A stretch of 64,000 bases of DNA from Terriglobia bacterium (GTDB lineage Bacteria > Acidobacteriota > Terriglobia > JAIQFV01), in contig JAIQFV010000003.1 in NCBI GenBank assembly GCA_020073085.1, forward strand, positions 62,001-126,000, read 5' to 3'. The translations under genes and the position numbers were made by a program. This document shows, piece by piece, positions 49,799 through 58,832 of the stretch; within the stretch, counting starts at the first letter, position 1; every line of letters begins with the position of its first letter. Below the pieces are notes generated by a model. It saw only the letters and a program-made list of their open reading frames with translations, had not been told where the DNA came from and searched no databases.

Positions 49799-50803
49799 AT
49801 GTCAGTCAAAATTGGAATCAACGGGTTTGGTCGTATTGGACGGAATCTGCTGCGGGCCGCCCTGGACGACCGGGAGATCGATTTTGTTGCCGTGAACGAT
49901 TTGACAGATCCAAAGACCCTGGCTCATTTGCTGAAATACGATTCGTTGCTCGGTATTTGCCCTGCCGAAATCCATCATGGGGACGACAACATCGTCGTCA
50001 ACGGTAAATCCATTCGGGTGCTGAAGGAGAAAAATCCTGAGGCCATCGACTGGACGAAGTTTGGGGCGCAGATGGTGATCGAGTCGACGGGAAAGTTTAC
50101 GAAGGGTGAAGACGCCCGAAAGCACATCCGAGGCACCGTGAACAAGGTCATTGTCACCGCCCCTGGAACGAACGTTGACCACACCATCGTGCTGGGAGTC
50201 AATGAAGGCACCTACGACCCGCAAAAACACCATGTAGTCTCCAACGCATCTTGTACCACGAACTGTCTGGCTCCGGTGGCAAAGGTGTTGAATGATCACT
50301 TCAAGGTGAGCAGTGGATTTATGGTGACGATTCACTCCTATACCAACGATCAGGTCACCCTCGATTTTCCCCATAAGGACCTGAGACGCGCACGCGCGGC
50401 TGCGGTTTCGATCATTCCCACCTCGACCGGGGCGGCCAAGGCGATCGGCGTGGTCATCCCTGAGCTGAAGGGAAAGATGGACGGTATTGCCATGCGAGTA
50501 CCGACTCCTAATGTGTCCGTGATTGACTTGGTCTGCGGACTGGAGAAGCAGACGTCGGCCACCGAAGTGAATGAGGCGATGAGAGCCGCGGCGGCAGGCC
50601 CGATGAAGGGAATATTGCAGTACTGCGAGGAGGAATTGGTATCGGTTGATTTCAGGGCGAACCCACACTCTTCCATTCTTGATGCGGGATACACCAAGAT
50701 GGTGGGAGACCGGCTTGTTCATGTGATGTCATGGTACGACAATGAGTGGGGTTACAGTTGCCGTGTCCGTGACTTGATCCGGTTCATCGTGGGGCATAAA
50801 TAG
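49799..50803 (+). CDS. gap: Type I glyceraldehyde-3-phosphate dehydrogenase
   Basis: This enzyme oxidises glyceraldehyde-3-phosphate to 1,3-bisphosphoglycerate with NAD. The 334-residue protein has SVKIGINGFGRIGRNLLRAA at the N-terminus, FVAVNDLTDPKTLAHLLKYD, catalytic SNASCTTNCLAPVAKVLND (Cys near residue 151), SYTNDQVTLDFPHKDLRRAR, ATGAAKAI-like STGAAKAIGVVIPELKGKM, and SWYDNEWGYSCRVRDLIRF. Asp in VNDLTDP suggests NAD specificity. GGAGG lies 8 bp before ATG 49799. It is the first gene of the gap-pgk-tpiA-secG group. Confidence 0.97.
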   Translation: MSVKIGINGFGRIGRNLLRAALDDREIDFVAVNDLTDPKTLAHLLKYDSLLGICPAEIHHGDDNIVVNGKSIRVLKEKNPEAIDWTKFGAQMVIESTGKFTKGEDARKHIRGTVNKVIVTAPGTNVDHTIVLGVNEGTYDPQKHHVVSNASCTTNCLAPVAKVLNDHFKVSSGFMVTIHSYTNDQVTLDFPHKDLRRARAAAVSIIPTSTGAAKAIGVVIPELKGKMDGIAMRVPTPNVSVIDLVCGLEKQTSATEVNEAMRAAAAGPMKGILQYCEEELVSVDFRANPHSSILDAGYTKMVGDRLVHVMSWYDNEWGYSCRVRDLIRFIVGHK

Positions 50804-51150
50804 ACCTCTTTGAACCTCCATGCCAATTTTCTTCCGGCGGGGTTTCTGACAGTTGCACCATAAGAGTGGAACCGCTGTCTTAGAGTTTGGATTGACGGCG
50901 TGCAGGTCAATGGGGCGTGGCGCCCGGTTCTTCGAAGTTGCTATCGCCGGCAGTAGGAAGAGACCCCCTGAGGCAGCCCCGTGAAGGTCAGGGGCGGCCA
51001 CCGGTTCTGCGCGTTCCGGAAATTGAAAATGCAATGTTCCGGACCTGCTTCATGAGGATCTGAGGTAAGCGTGAAACTCTCCCGCAGGAGACAGTTTGGT
51101 CTTGCCTTGCACTCGCTCACAAGCTTATTTATCGCCCAGGACGTCATTCT
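50804..51150. other. Intergenic region between gap and pgk
   Basis: These 347 bp carry G+C-rich self-complementary pieces and a hairpin at 51015-51043 (TCCGGA...ATTG / CAAT...TCCGGA). No coding frame or recognised riboswitch is seen. Confidence 0.4.
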
Positions 51151-52338
51151 ATGTCGATCAAATCGATTCGAAATGTTGATCTGAAAGGGAAGCGGGTTTT
51201 CATACGGGTCGACTTCAATGTTCCTCTGGACGAGAAGCTGGCTGTGGCGGACGACACGCGGATACGGGCTTCGCTGCCAACGGTTCAGTTCGCGCGGGAC
51301 CAGGGAGCGAAGGTGGTTCTCGCCTCCCATCTGGGTCGCCCCAAAGGAACGGTGAATCCCAAGTATTCTTTGCGGCCGGTGGCGACACGCCTCAATGAGT
51401 TGCTGGGAGCCAATGCTCGATTTGCGAAGGAGTCCGTTGGAGACGAGGTGGAATCCGCGGTGCAACAGCTCAAGGCAGGGGAAGTCTGTCTGCTTGAAAA
51501 CTTGCGATTCCACAAGGAAGAGGAAGCCAATGATCCCCAGTATGCCGAGCGGCTGGCGCGGCTTTGTGAGGTTTATGTCAACGATGCATTCGGCACGGCC
51601 CATCGCGCTCATGCCTCAACGGTGGGAATGGTCCCCTTTTGCCGCGAAGCAGCGGCTGGATTCCTGATGGAGCGCGAACTGGAGTATCTGGGGAAGCTGG
51701 TCTCCAATCCGGAGAAACCCTTTGTGGCCATCCTGGGAGGAGCCAAGGTTTCGGACAAGATTGAGGTCATCAGGAATCTTCTCGGCCGCGTGGATGCGCT
51801 CCTGATCGGCGGCGCCATGGCATACACCTTTTTCCTGGCCAAGGGTGTGGAGGTTGGAAAGTCCCTGGTGGAGTCCGACAAGGCAGCTCTGGCCAAAGAA
51901 CTCCTCGACGTGGCGGCAAGTAAGCATGTTGAGTTCCTGCTCCCGGTGGACCATCTCGTGGCAAGCCGGCTCGATGAATTGGCGGAGACAAAAATCACCA
52001 GTGTGAATGAGACCCCGGCGGATTGGATGGGGGTTGATATCGGCCCCAGGACCGTTGAGAAGTTTCGGGAAAAGATACGGGGGGCAAAAACCGTTTTCTG
52101 GAATGGACCGATGGGTATCTTCGAAAAGACTCCTTTCGCTCGAGGAACAATGGACATCGCGCATTCGCTGGCGGATTGCCGGGGAATTACCGTAATCGGA
52201 GGCGGCGATTCCGTCTCTGCCGTCAAGCGCTCGGGTGTCGCCGACCGGATAACGCACATCTCTACGGGAGGCGGGGCTTCCCTGGAGTTTTTGTCGGGGA
52301 TTGAGCTGCCTGGCGTTGCAGCCCTCGAGACGAGGTGA
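51151..52338 (+). CDS. pgk: Phosphoglycerate kinase
   Basis: Pgk transfers phosphate from 1,3-bisphosphoglycerate to ADP. At 395 residues it has [128 protein letters not shown], and [20 protein letters not shown] with [13 protein letters not shown]. All substrate- and nucleotide-binding motifs are complete. The start codon is preceded by 347 bp of leader with a hairpin about 107 bp upstream. Confidence 0.97.
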   Translation: MSIKSIRNVDLKGKRVFIRVDFNVPLDEKLAVADDTRIRASLPTVQFARDQGAKVVLASHLGRPKGTVNPKYSLRPVATRLNELLGANARFAKESVGDEVESAVQQLKAGEVCLLENLRFHKEEEANDPQYAERLARLCEVYVNDAFGTAHRAHASTVGMVPFCREAAAGFLMERELEYLGKLVSNPEKPFVAILGGAKVSDKIEVIRNLLGRVDALLIGGAMAYTFFLAKGVEVGKSLVESDKAALAKELLDVAASKHVEFLLPVDHLVASRLDELAETKITSVNETPADWMGVDIGPRTVEKFREKIRGAKTVFWNGPMGIFEKTPFARGTMDIAHSLADCRGITVIGGGDSVSAVKRSGVADRITHISTGGGASLEFLSGIELPGVAALETR

Positions 52339-52420
52339 AAAGGGTCGAGTCGTCCTTTATTATATTTATGCATATGTTTGAAAGTCATCGGTCAATCCTT
52401 GAAAAGAGGCCCTTATAGTC

Positions 52421-53170
52421 ATGCGAAAGCCCGTCATTGCCGGCAACTGGAAGATGTTCAAAACCGTGGAAGAATCGGTTGCCTTTGTCGATGCACTCCT
52501 TCCCCTGGTCAAAGGTTCGGCGCACTGCGAAGTCGTGGTGGCGCCCCCTTTCCCCTCATTGTGGTCCGTTGCCCGACGGGTGAAAGGGAGCAATGTTCGA
52601 GTGGCAGCACAGAATTGCCACTGGGAAAAAGAAGGAGCCTTTACAGGTGAAGTGTCTTGTGAAATGATCGTTGAAGCAGGGGCGAGCCATGTTGTCATTG
52701 GGCATTCGGAGCGGCGGCAGTTTTTTGGAGAGACCAATGAGACGGTCAACAAGAAGATCTTTGCTGCCCTTCGTGCTTCCCTGATCCCGATTGTTTGCAT
52801 CGGCGAATCGCTGGCGGAGCGAGAGCAGAAACAAACGGAACGAGTCGTGGGCGAGCAATTGACGAAAGGCCTCAACTCGTTGACAGAGCTCCAGCTTTCC
52901 CATATTATTGTTGCTTACGAGCCCGTCTGGGCGATCGGCACCGGGCGCACGGCCACCCCGGAGTTGGCGGCCGAGACCCACCGGTTTGTACGCGATACGA
53001 TCGGAAGGATGTTTTCTCCCGCCAGCTCTTCAGCAATGCGGATTCTGTACGGGGGGAGCGTTAAGCCCGATAACATCAAGGGCTTGATGGCACAGCCCGA
53101 TATCGATGGCGCCCTGGTCGGCGGGGCGAGTTTGAAGGCTGATTCGTTTGCGGCCATCGTGAATTTTTAG
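52421..53170 (+). CDS. tpiA: Triosephosphate isomerase
   Basis: This enzyme interconverts glyceraldehyde-3-phosphate and dihydroxyacetone phosphate. At 249 residues it has MRKPVIAGNWKMFKTVEESV (Asn and Lys of the active site), GASHVVIGHSERRQFFGETN (catalytic His), IIVAYEPVWAIGTGRTATPE (catalytic Glu, loop 6), RILYGGSVKPDNIKGLMAQP and DGALVGGASLKADSFAAIV. It follows pgk by 82 bp and continues into secG. Confidence 0.97.
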   Translation: MRKPVIAGNWKMFKTVEESVAFVDALLPLVKGSAHCEVVVAPPFPSLWSVARRVKGSNVRVAAQNCHWEKEGAFTGEVSCEMIVEAGASHVVIGHSERRQFFGETNETVNKKIFAALRASLIPIVCIGESLAEREQKQTERVVGEQLTKGLNSLTELQLSHIIVAYEPVWAIGTGRTATPELAAETHRFVRDTIGRMFSPASSSAMRILYGGSVKPDNIKGLMAQPDIDGALVGGASLKADSFAAIVNF

Positions 53171-53205
53171 GCCGGGATCGAACAATTCAAGAGAAAGGCG
53201 TTTTC

Positions 53206-53670
53206 ATGGTTGCAGTTTTTACGACAATTCACATCCTGGCTTCGGTCATCATGATTCTCGTTGTGTTGCTTCAGAGCGGTAAGAGCGCCGACCTGGCGGG
53301 CGCATTTGGTGGTGGAGGCAGCCAGACCGCCTTCGGACCTCGGGGTGCTGCCACACTTCTTTCTAAGATTACGACCATTTCGGCCATCGTCTTCATGATT
53401 ACTTCAGTTACGCTGGCGATTATGGCGTCGAAGCGGACGACCGGGTCCGTTTTGGAGGGGGGGAGCACACCAGTCCCGCAACAAGCGCTGCCCGTTTCAC
53501 CCCCGGTTTCCCCGGCCCCCGCGACGCCCCAGCCCCAACAGGGAACACCCGGCGGACAGACCAGTGGAGCATCACCGAGCGCGCCAGCCAATCAAGGGAA
53601 AGCAGGGTCTCCTCAACCCAGTAAATCGGCGCCTCAGAAGCCGGCACCGGCAGCCCCGGTGAAAAAGTAG
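53206..53670 (+). CDS. secG: Preprotein translocase subunit SecG with long Pro/Ala-rich tail
   Basis: SecG is a small subunit of the SecYEG protein-translocation channel. Residues 1-80 match the family: TTIHILASVIMILVVLLQSG, KSADLAGAFGGGGSQTAFGP, RGAATLLSKITTISAIVFMI. The last 70 residues are a low-complexity tail (PVPQQALPVSPPVSPAPATP, PSAPANQGKAGSPQPSKSAP), making the protein 154 residues against a usual 75-110. The order tpiA-secG-tRNA-Leu is common across bacteria. The start ATG lies 35 bp after tpiA. Confidence 0.93.
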   Translation: MVAVFTTIHILASVIMILVVLLQSGKSADLAGAFGGGGSQTAFGPRGAATLLSKITTISAIVFMITSVTLAIMASKRTTGSVLEGGSTPVPQQALPVSPPVSPAPATPQPQQGTPGGQTSGASPSAPANQGKAGSPQPSKSAPQKPAPAAPVKK

Positions 53671-53676
53671 TCCTAG

Positions 53677-53694
53677 AGGCACTGCCGTGCCTTT
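53677..53694 (+). terminator. Weak terminator after secG
   Basis: AGGCAC-TGCC-GTGCCT, a 6-bp stem followed by only TT, 7 bp after the secG stop. It would reduce read-through into tRNA-Leu. Confidence 0.4.
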
Positions 53695-53756
53695 GTGAAG
53701 TTGACTGACCGGGGATGCAGTATTTAACCCAAATTGATCTTGGGCAGGACTCAAAC

Positions 53757-53841
53757 GCGGAAGTGGCGGAATTGGCAGACGCACCATCTTGAGGGGGTGG
53801 CGCCGTGAGGCATGTGGGTTCAAGTCCCACCTTCCGCACCA
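53757..53841 (+). tRNA. tRNA-Leu (anticodon GAG)
   Basis: 85 nt with encoded CCA. The acceptor GCGGAAG pairs with CTTCCGC. The anticodon stem CCATC/GGTGG closes the loop TTGAGGG, anticodon GAG for CTC/CTT. A long variable arm (CGCCGTGAGGCAT) is typical of tRNA-Leu. A TTGACT (53701-53706) upstream may be its -35. Confidence 0.97.
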
Positions 53842-54569
53842 TTTTCAATCTCCTCGGACGAATAAATGTTTCTTTTTGAAGCCACTCAATCCCGGTGGCT
53901 TTTTTTATTTGACTACGCCTCGTGGGCAAACAAGGAAGAAGCTGGCGCTCTTCCTTGAATTCACTTCACGCCCCCATTTATCCTTCCTTAGATGTCTGGA
54001 CCTCGCGGTCTGCATTTAGGCCGATCAGGAGCCAAGACCGAAAGGGAACCACCGCTGCCCACGAGTTTACAGACCGGCAGCCCCCCCCTTCTGCCAAAGA
54101 AAATCCTAAAGCTCTGTAAGAATAGGGCGATATGTTAGTTGAAGGAGGTCTTGGAGAGTGCCAAGGTGTATCCCACCAGCGATCCCTCCCGCTGACGTTG
54201 AGGCCGAGGAACTGCGGCAGACCGGGGTTCTGGATTGAATTCTAATCAAGGGTACCCCCTTGATAGTGGAGATGCTCCAGGAATAAACAGTGCCTCTGCA
54301 ATATCTGGTTATGACCCCTTGAGATTGGTGACGCCGGTCGATCGGCCCAAGCTTGGGCGAGGCCTCTAATTACTAAGTGTGTATTGAAAGGTAATCGATT
54401 GAAAACCTGTAATTGTGATTTGCCGTTTAATTTGTTACATCGAATTCGCGCCCCCCTTCATGGCTTGGCGGGCAAGGGGTCTCATGTGACCTGCAGCTCG
54501 GGCCGATTTATCGCGGTCAAGGGGAAGGACGCAGTACCGCTCCATACCTGCAAGGAGGTGGTCTGCTAG
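53842..54569. other. 728-bp intergenic region before the hybrid kinase
   Basis: This region holds a strong terminator (53879-53907), the perfect hairpin ATCAAGGG-TACC-CCCTTGAT (54245-54264), and the 14-bp palindrome GCCCAAGCTTGGGC (54345-54358). A TTG-initiated frame (54384-54569) ending directly at the kinase ATG has no coding character that I trust. The kinase ribosome binding site AAGGAGGTG lies at 54552-54560. Confidence 0.5.
53879..53907 (+). terminator. Intrinsic terminator after tRNA-Leu
   Basis: AAGCCAC (53879-53885) and GTGGCTT (53895-53901) form a 7-bp stem with a run of T residues after it. Confidence 0.8.
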
Positions 54570-57386
54570 ATGCAGGAAACGGAGAGATCTATTATGACCA
54601 TGACGGGGGATCAAGACGGGCACGCCGCGAGACTCAAGAATCTCAATAGCGCCTTGAGAGAAAGCGAAGCCCGCTTTCGGGGGATTTTTGAAAGCAGCAA
54701 TACGGGCATCTCCTTTGGCGATCGGGAGGGTAACCTCCTCTACGCCAACAAAGCCTTCCAGGAGCTGGTCGGTTATTCAGGCCAGGAGTTGCTCGGGATG
54801 AACGTTGCGCAACTGACCCACCCGGATTATGTTGAAACGGAATGTAGTCTCATCGCAGAGCTTTTGCAGGACGAGCGCGATCAGTACCGGATGGAAAAGC
54901 AATTCATCACCAAAGAGAATTGCTGTATCTGGGTGGATGCGGCCGTCTCAGTCATCCGGGATGATCATCGCAAGCCGCTTTACTTCATTGGCGTGGTCAA
55001 TGAAATCACGGAACGGAAGCGGATGGAAGAAGCGCTGCGGGTGAGCGAGGCGCGGTTCCGATCTCTCATCGAAAACGCCCCCGTTGCCATCAGCGTGGCC
55101 CGATGGGAAAAGATTTTCTATGCAAACGCAAGTTTTCGACTCCTGTTCGGGTTTCAGGATGAGAGGGAACTCCGCGACCAGCCGGTGTTGGATGTATTTG
55201 CGCCCCAATGTCGAGACAAGATTGCGAATCGAATGCGGCGTCACGCCCTGGGAATGCCCGTCCCCCATGAAGAGGAAACAATTGGCCTGCGAAGGGACGG
55301 CTCGCAATTCCCCATGCATCTGGCGGCAACTCGAGTTCAGCTTGCGGAGGGGCCGGCAACCCTGGCCTTCATGAGTGACGTCACCGAACGTAAACGCATG
55401 GAGGATGCACTGCGTGAGAGTGAAGAAAAGTTCCGAAACATTATCGAGAACATGCAGGACTATGTTCTTGTCGCCTCCGTGAGCGGGGCGATCACTCTTG
55501 CCAATCCCAGCGCCGTCAAGATGCTGGGATACGAAAGTGAGCAGGAATTGCTTGGCAAAGACCTCGGCCAGGCTGCCGGGGCAGTTCCCAGAGAACGGGA
55601 GAGACTTGCGAGGGCGCTCGGAAACTCCGGATTTGTCCGCAACTATCGCATGCGTTTCAAGCGCAAGGACGGCTCCGATATCCTCGTGGAAGAAAATATT
55701 CGCCTGGTGCGGGGAACCGACGGAAACCCGGCTGCCATTGAGGCCATCGGGCGGGATATGACGGAGCGGATCCGTGCTGAAGAGGAACTGCGAGTCGCCA
55801 AGGAGGCTGCTGAAGCCGCCACTCGGGCGCGCAGCCAATTTCTGGCCAACATGAGCCATGAGATTCGCACCCCCATGAACGGGGTCATTGGGATGACGAA
55901 TTTGCTCCTCGATACGGAACTGACCCTGCAACAGAGAGAATATGCCGAAACGCTCCGCACCTGCGGTGAATCGATGCTGGCGTTGATCAATGATATCCTG
56001 GACTTCTCGAAAATCGACGCCAGAAAACTCACGTTTGAGATCCTGGATTTGGATTTGAATGAAGTGGTCGAAGATACGCTGACCCTGGTCGGCAAAGCGG
56101 CCCGGACCAAGAAACTCCAGTTGGCCGGGATTGTCGTCCCGGATGTTCCGACCCAATTGCGGGGGGACCCCGGGCGTTTGCGTCAGATCCTCACGAATCT
56201 CGTGAGTAATGCCGTCAAATTCACGGAGCAAGGTAAAGTCACGGTCCGCGTGGCCAACGAAGCCGAGACCCCGACCCATGTAACCCTCCGCATTGAAGTG
56301 GAGGACACCGGCATCGGCATTGCGCCCGAAACGCAGGCCCGGTTGTTCAAGGCATTCAGTCAAGCCGACAGCTCGACGACGCGAAAGTACGGGGGCACCG
56401 GGCTGGGGCTGGCGGTCTCCAAACAACTGGTTGAGATGATGGAAGGTCAGATTGGTGTGAAAAGTTCCGTGGGCGAGGGCTCGACATTTTGGTTTACCGT
56501 CCGCCTGGAGAAGCAAGCGCATCCTGCCGCCGCGACGGAGAGCGGGAAGGAACATCCCGCCAATCCAGCTTCAGAACCTCGTCCCTTGCGAAAAATGCGT
56601 ATCCTTGTGGCTGAAGATAATTTGCTCAACCAAAAGGTGACGATGGGACAATTGCGCAAGCTGGGTTACAGCGCCGATGCGGTCGCCAATGGTCTGGAAG
56701 TGCAGGAGGCCATCCGGCGTATTCCGTACGACGCCATCCTGATGGACTGCCAGATGCCCGAAATGGACGGCTACGAAGCCACGCGCCAGGTCCGGCTCCA
56801 CGAACAGAGCCAGCAAAAGAAACCACTGTATATCATTGCGATGACGGCCCATGCCATGGTCGGTGACCGCGAGAAATGTCTTTCGGCGGGGATGGACAAC
56901 TACCTCAGTAAACCGGTGCGGCTGGAGGAACTGCGGAAGATGTTGGAGAACTGCGCGCTTTCACAACCCGCCGACATTCAAGCGGCCCCACCTGCCCAGC
57001 TTGAATCGGCGCCAGGTCCTTCGTCCCCCGCTGCAACGCCCCTTCCGCCGCCCTTCGACTTGAGACGGCTTCAGGAAGTATGCGGCAGCGATCCGGTGCG
57101 GGTGCGTGAGTTGGTCGACCTCTATCTCGTTCAGTCGGAGGAAATCATTACCGGTCTGGAGGCAGCCGTCAAGACCAGCTCCGCCCATGAGGTGAATCGT
57201 CTGGCCCATAAGCTGGTCGGATCGAGTTTGACTTGCGGGATGAAATCAATCGTGACGCCCTTGAAAGTTCTGGAGCAACAGGGACGGGATGAACAATTGT
57301 CCGATGCCGGGCTTTGGCTCTCCCAAGCCCGCCAGGAACTGGAACGACTCCGCACTGCGCTCACCAGTTATGTTCGAGAAATTTGA
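54570..57386 (+). CDS. Hybrid sensor histidine kinase PAS-PAS-PAS-HisKA-HATPase-REC-Hpt
   Basis: This is a 938-residue soluble kinase without membrane helices. Three PAS/PAC units (about 30-155, 160-280, 290-405) each start with an ESEARFRGIFESS-type helix. The HisKA motif ANMSHEIRTPMNGVIGMTNL has the phospho-accepting His430. The HATPase domain shows NLVSNAVKFTEQG (N box), DTGIGIAPE (G1), YGGTGLGLAVS (G2). A REC domain (ILVAEDNLLN, Asp726 in LMDCQMPEMDGYEATR, KP in LSKPVRL) follows, and a C-terminal Hpt domain with His880 in LAHKLVGSS. This gives a full His-Asp-His relay in one protein. The likely next acceptors are the two REC-Hpt-REC proteins directly downstream. The signal is unknown, probably cytoplasmic. 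Confidence 0.95.
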   Translation: MQETERSIMTMTGDQDGHAARLKNLNSALRESEARFRGIFESSNTGISFGDREGNLLYANKAFQELVGYSGQELLGMNVAQLTHPDYVETECSLIAELLQDERDQYRMEKQFITKENCCIWVDAAVSVIRDDHRKPLYFIGVVNEITERKRMEEALRVSEARFRSLIENAPVAISVARWEKIFYANASFRLLFGFQDERELRDQPVLDVFAPQCRDKIANRMRRHALGMPVPHEEETIGLRRDGSQFPMHLAATRVQLAEGPATLAFMSDVTERKRMEDALRESEEKFRNIIENMQDYVLVASVSGAITLANPSAVKMLGYESEQELLGKDLGQAAGAVPRERERLARALGNSGFVRNYRMRFKRKDGSDILVEENIRLVRGTDGNPAAIEAIGRDMTERIRAEEELRVAKEAAEAATRARSQFLANMSHEIRTPMNGVIGMTNLLLDTELTLQQREYAETLRTCGESMLALINDILDFSKIDARKLTFEILDLDLNEVVEDTLTLVGKAARTKKLQLAGIVVPDVPTQLRGDPGRLRQILTNLVSNAVKFTEQGKVTVRVANEAETPTHVTLRIEVEDTGIGIAPETQARLFKAFSQADSSTTRKYGGTGLGLAVSKQLVEMMEGQIGVKSSVGEGSTFWFTVRLEKQAHPAAATESGKEHPANPASEPRPLRKMRILVAEDNLLNQKVTMGQLRKLGYSADAVANGLEVQEAIRRIPYDAILMDCQMPEMDGYEATRQVRLHEQSQQKKPLYIIAMTAHAMVGDREKCLSAGMDNYLSKPVRLEELRKMLENCALSQPADIQAAPPAQLESAPGPSSPAATPLPPPFDLRRLQEVCGSDPVRVRELVDLYLVQSEEIITGLEAAVKTSSAHEVNRLAHKLVGSSLTCGMKSIVTPLKVLEQQGRDEQLSDAGLWLSQARQELERLRTALTSYVREI

Positions 57387-57409
57387 ATCCAGTAGTCTGA
57401 GAAGGAATT

Positions 57410-58600
57410 ATGAAGAAAATTTTAATCATTGAGGACGACCATATCATTTCTGCCATATACCGCAACAAGATCGAGCTTGCGGGATACTTGGTTGAAGTCG
57501 CGGTGGATGGGGAGGAGGGGTTGAAAAAGCTAAACATCTTCAAGCCTGACCTCGTTCAGTTGGACCTTATGCTGCCCAAGGTGAACGGGCTCGAGATCAT
57601 CAAGCAGATTCGCAGCCGCCCCGAGTGGAAAACGATGCCGATTATCGTGTTGGCGAACGGCTATGACATCGATATGTTCCGAGTGGCCTGGGAAGCTGGC
57701 GCCAACCGGTGCATTTCAAAGTTGAACTCCTCACCTGATGTCGTGCTCGACAGCATCGACCAACTTCTGGGTCTCGAGGAGTCCGCTTCGGAGCTCCTTC
57801 AGGAACAAGGGGAGCGGGCCGCCGCAGCGTCAGCCGCCGAGACCTCTCAAGACACCTTTGCAGCACAAATGCTGGATCTGGAGACGACCCTTCCCTCGGA
57901 AATCAGGCAGCAGTTTATCCGCCGCTCGCCGCAAATTCAGACCGACTTGCTTCAGCGGTTGCAGGCCATCCGGAAGTGTCCGACCGAGTCCGCGCGTGGA
58001 CCGCTTTTAGATCAACTCTCCCGACCCGTCCACTTTCTGGCGAACTACGCGGGAATGACCGGTTTTCATCGGATCGCCCATTTGGCCGATGCCTTCGAAG
58101 TCATGCTCCAGGAGCTTTGCCACGAGCCGAATGAAGTCACCCCTTCGACTTTGTGTACGGTCGCTCAGGCGGTGGATTGCCTGGTGATGCTGCTCAAGGA
58201 GGCACACAACGCTCAGGGCGAATTGGTTCCTTCGGGGCTGATCCTGGCCGTTGATGACGATCCAACCTCCCGCTGGGCCATCTCGTCTGCCCTCGCCCGA
58301 GTCAATATAAAGGCGGTCACCGTGGAAGGCCCGGAGCTGGCACTGAAGCTCCTCGCCGAGAATTCCTTTGATCTGATCTTTCTCGATGTGCAAATGCCGG
58401 GGATGAGCGGATTCGAATTGTGCAAGGAACTGCGCGGGATGCCGAAGCACAAGGAAACGCCGGTGGTCTTTGTGACCGTCTTGTCAGATTTTGAAGGGCG
58501 CCTCCAGTCGAAGTCCAGCGGGGGCGACGATCTCATTGCCAAACCCTTTCTCCTGGCTGAACTCGCTGTCAAGGCCTTGACCTTCATTGTGCAAAGCTAG
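57410..58600 (+). CDS. REC-Hpt-like-REC response regulator, copy 1
   Basis: This is a 396-residue phosphorelay protein with no DNA-binding domain. REC1 (1-120): LIIEDD, Asp52 in VQLDLMLPKVNG, Lys in CISKLNSSP; the usual Thr/Ser switch position reads Ala (IIVLANGY). A middle four-helix domain (about 160-270) has an Hpt-like motif, PVHFLANYAGMTGFHRIAHL, with His but Ala instead of the usual Lys-Gly. REC2 (about 280-396): LILAVDDDPTS, FLDVQMPGMSGFELC, VFVTVL, IAKPFLL. It starts 24 bp after the kinase. With no output domain it probably stores or passes phosphate. Confidence 0.88.
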   Translation: MKKILIIEDDHIISAIYRNKIELAGYLVEVAVDGEEGLKKLNIFKPDLVQLDLMLPKVNGLEIIKQIRSRPEWKTMPIIVLANGYDIDMFRVAWEAGANRCISKLNSSPDVVLDSIDQLLGLEESASELLQEQGERAAAASAAETSQDTFAAQMLDLETTLPSEIRQQFIRRSPQIQTDLLQRLQAIRKCPTESARGPLLDQLSRPVHFLANYAGMTGFHRIAHLADAFEVMLQELCHEPNEVTPSTLCTVAQAVDCLVMLLKEAHNAQGELVPSGLILAVDDDPTSRWAISSALARVNIKAVTVEGPELALKLLAENSFDLIFLDVQMPGMSGFELCKELRGMPKHKETPVVFVTVLSDFEGRLQSKSSGGDDLIAKPFLLAELAVKALTFIVQS

Positions 58601-58832
58601 AGGGGAGGGCCGGAGGAGCGCAATTCGTTGGGTTTACCGGGTGCAATCAAGCGGTGCGCCGAAGCGCTGGGTGCTTACGCCGATGCCGTGACCTCCAGGC
58701 AGGGTGGGCGACCGATTCGCCGCGGCCTTCAGGCGACAAGCTTCTTTCGGTACCGTCATGAGGTGCAGTGATTCTGCGATGCGTTCTTCGATGACGCGAC
58801 AGAATTTCCAATTCAATGTCCGAGGGTAACCC

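Noticed and set aside
50853-50875. A fragment of livK near the gap gene
   Set aside because: About 17 bases around TTGCACCATAA resemble the livK end at 63.7 kb, but the translated context differs and the match is short enough for chance.
54384-54569. A 61-codon frame ending directly at the hybrid-kinase start
   Set aside because: It begins with TTG without a ribosome binding site and has odd composition; it is more likely untranslated leader.
54948-56555. A 535-codon minus-strand open frame opposite the hybrid kinase
   Set aside because: The kinase frame contains all PAS, HisKA and HATPase motifs. The antisense frame is compositionally a shadow and has no upstream signal.
58601-58832. Riboswitch between the two REC paralogues
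   Set aside because: The region is structured and G+C-rich but contains none of the conserved blocks of c-di-GMP, cobalamin, glycine or fluoride riboswitches that I can recall.
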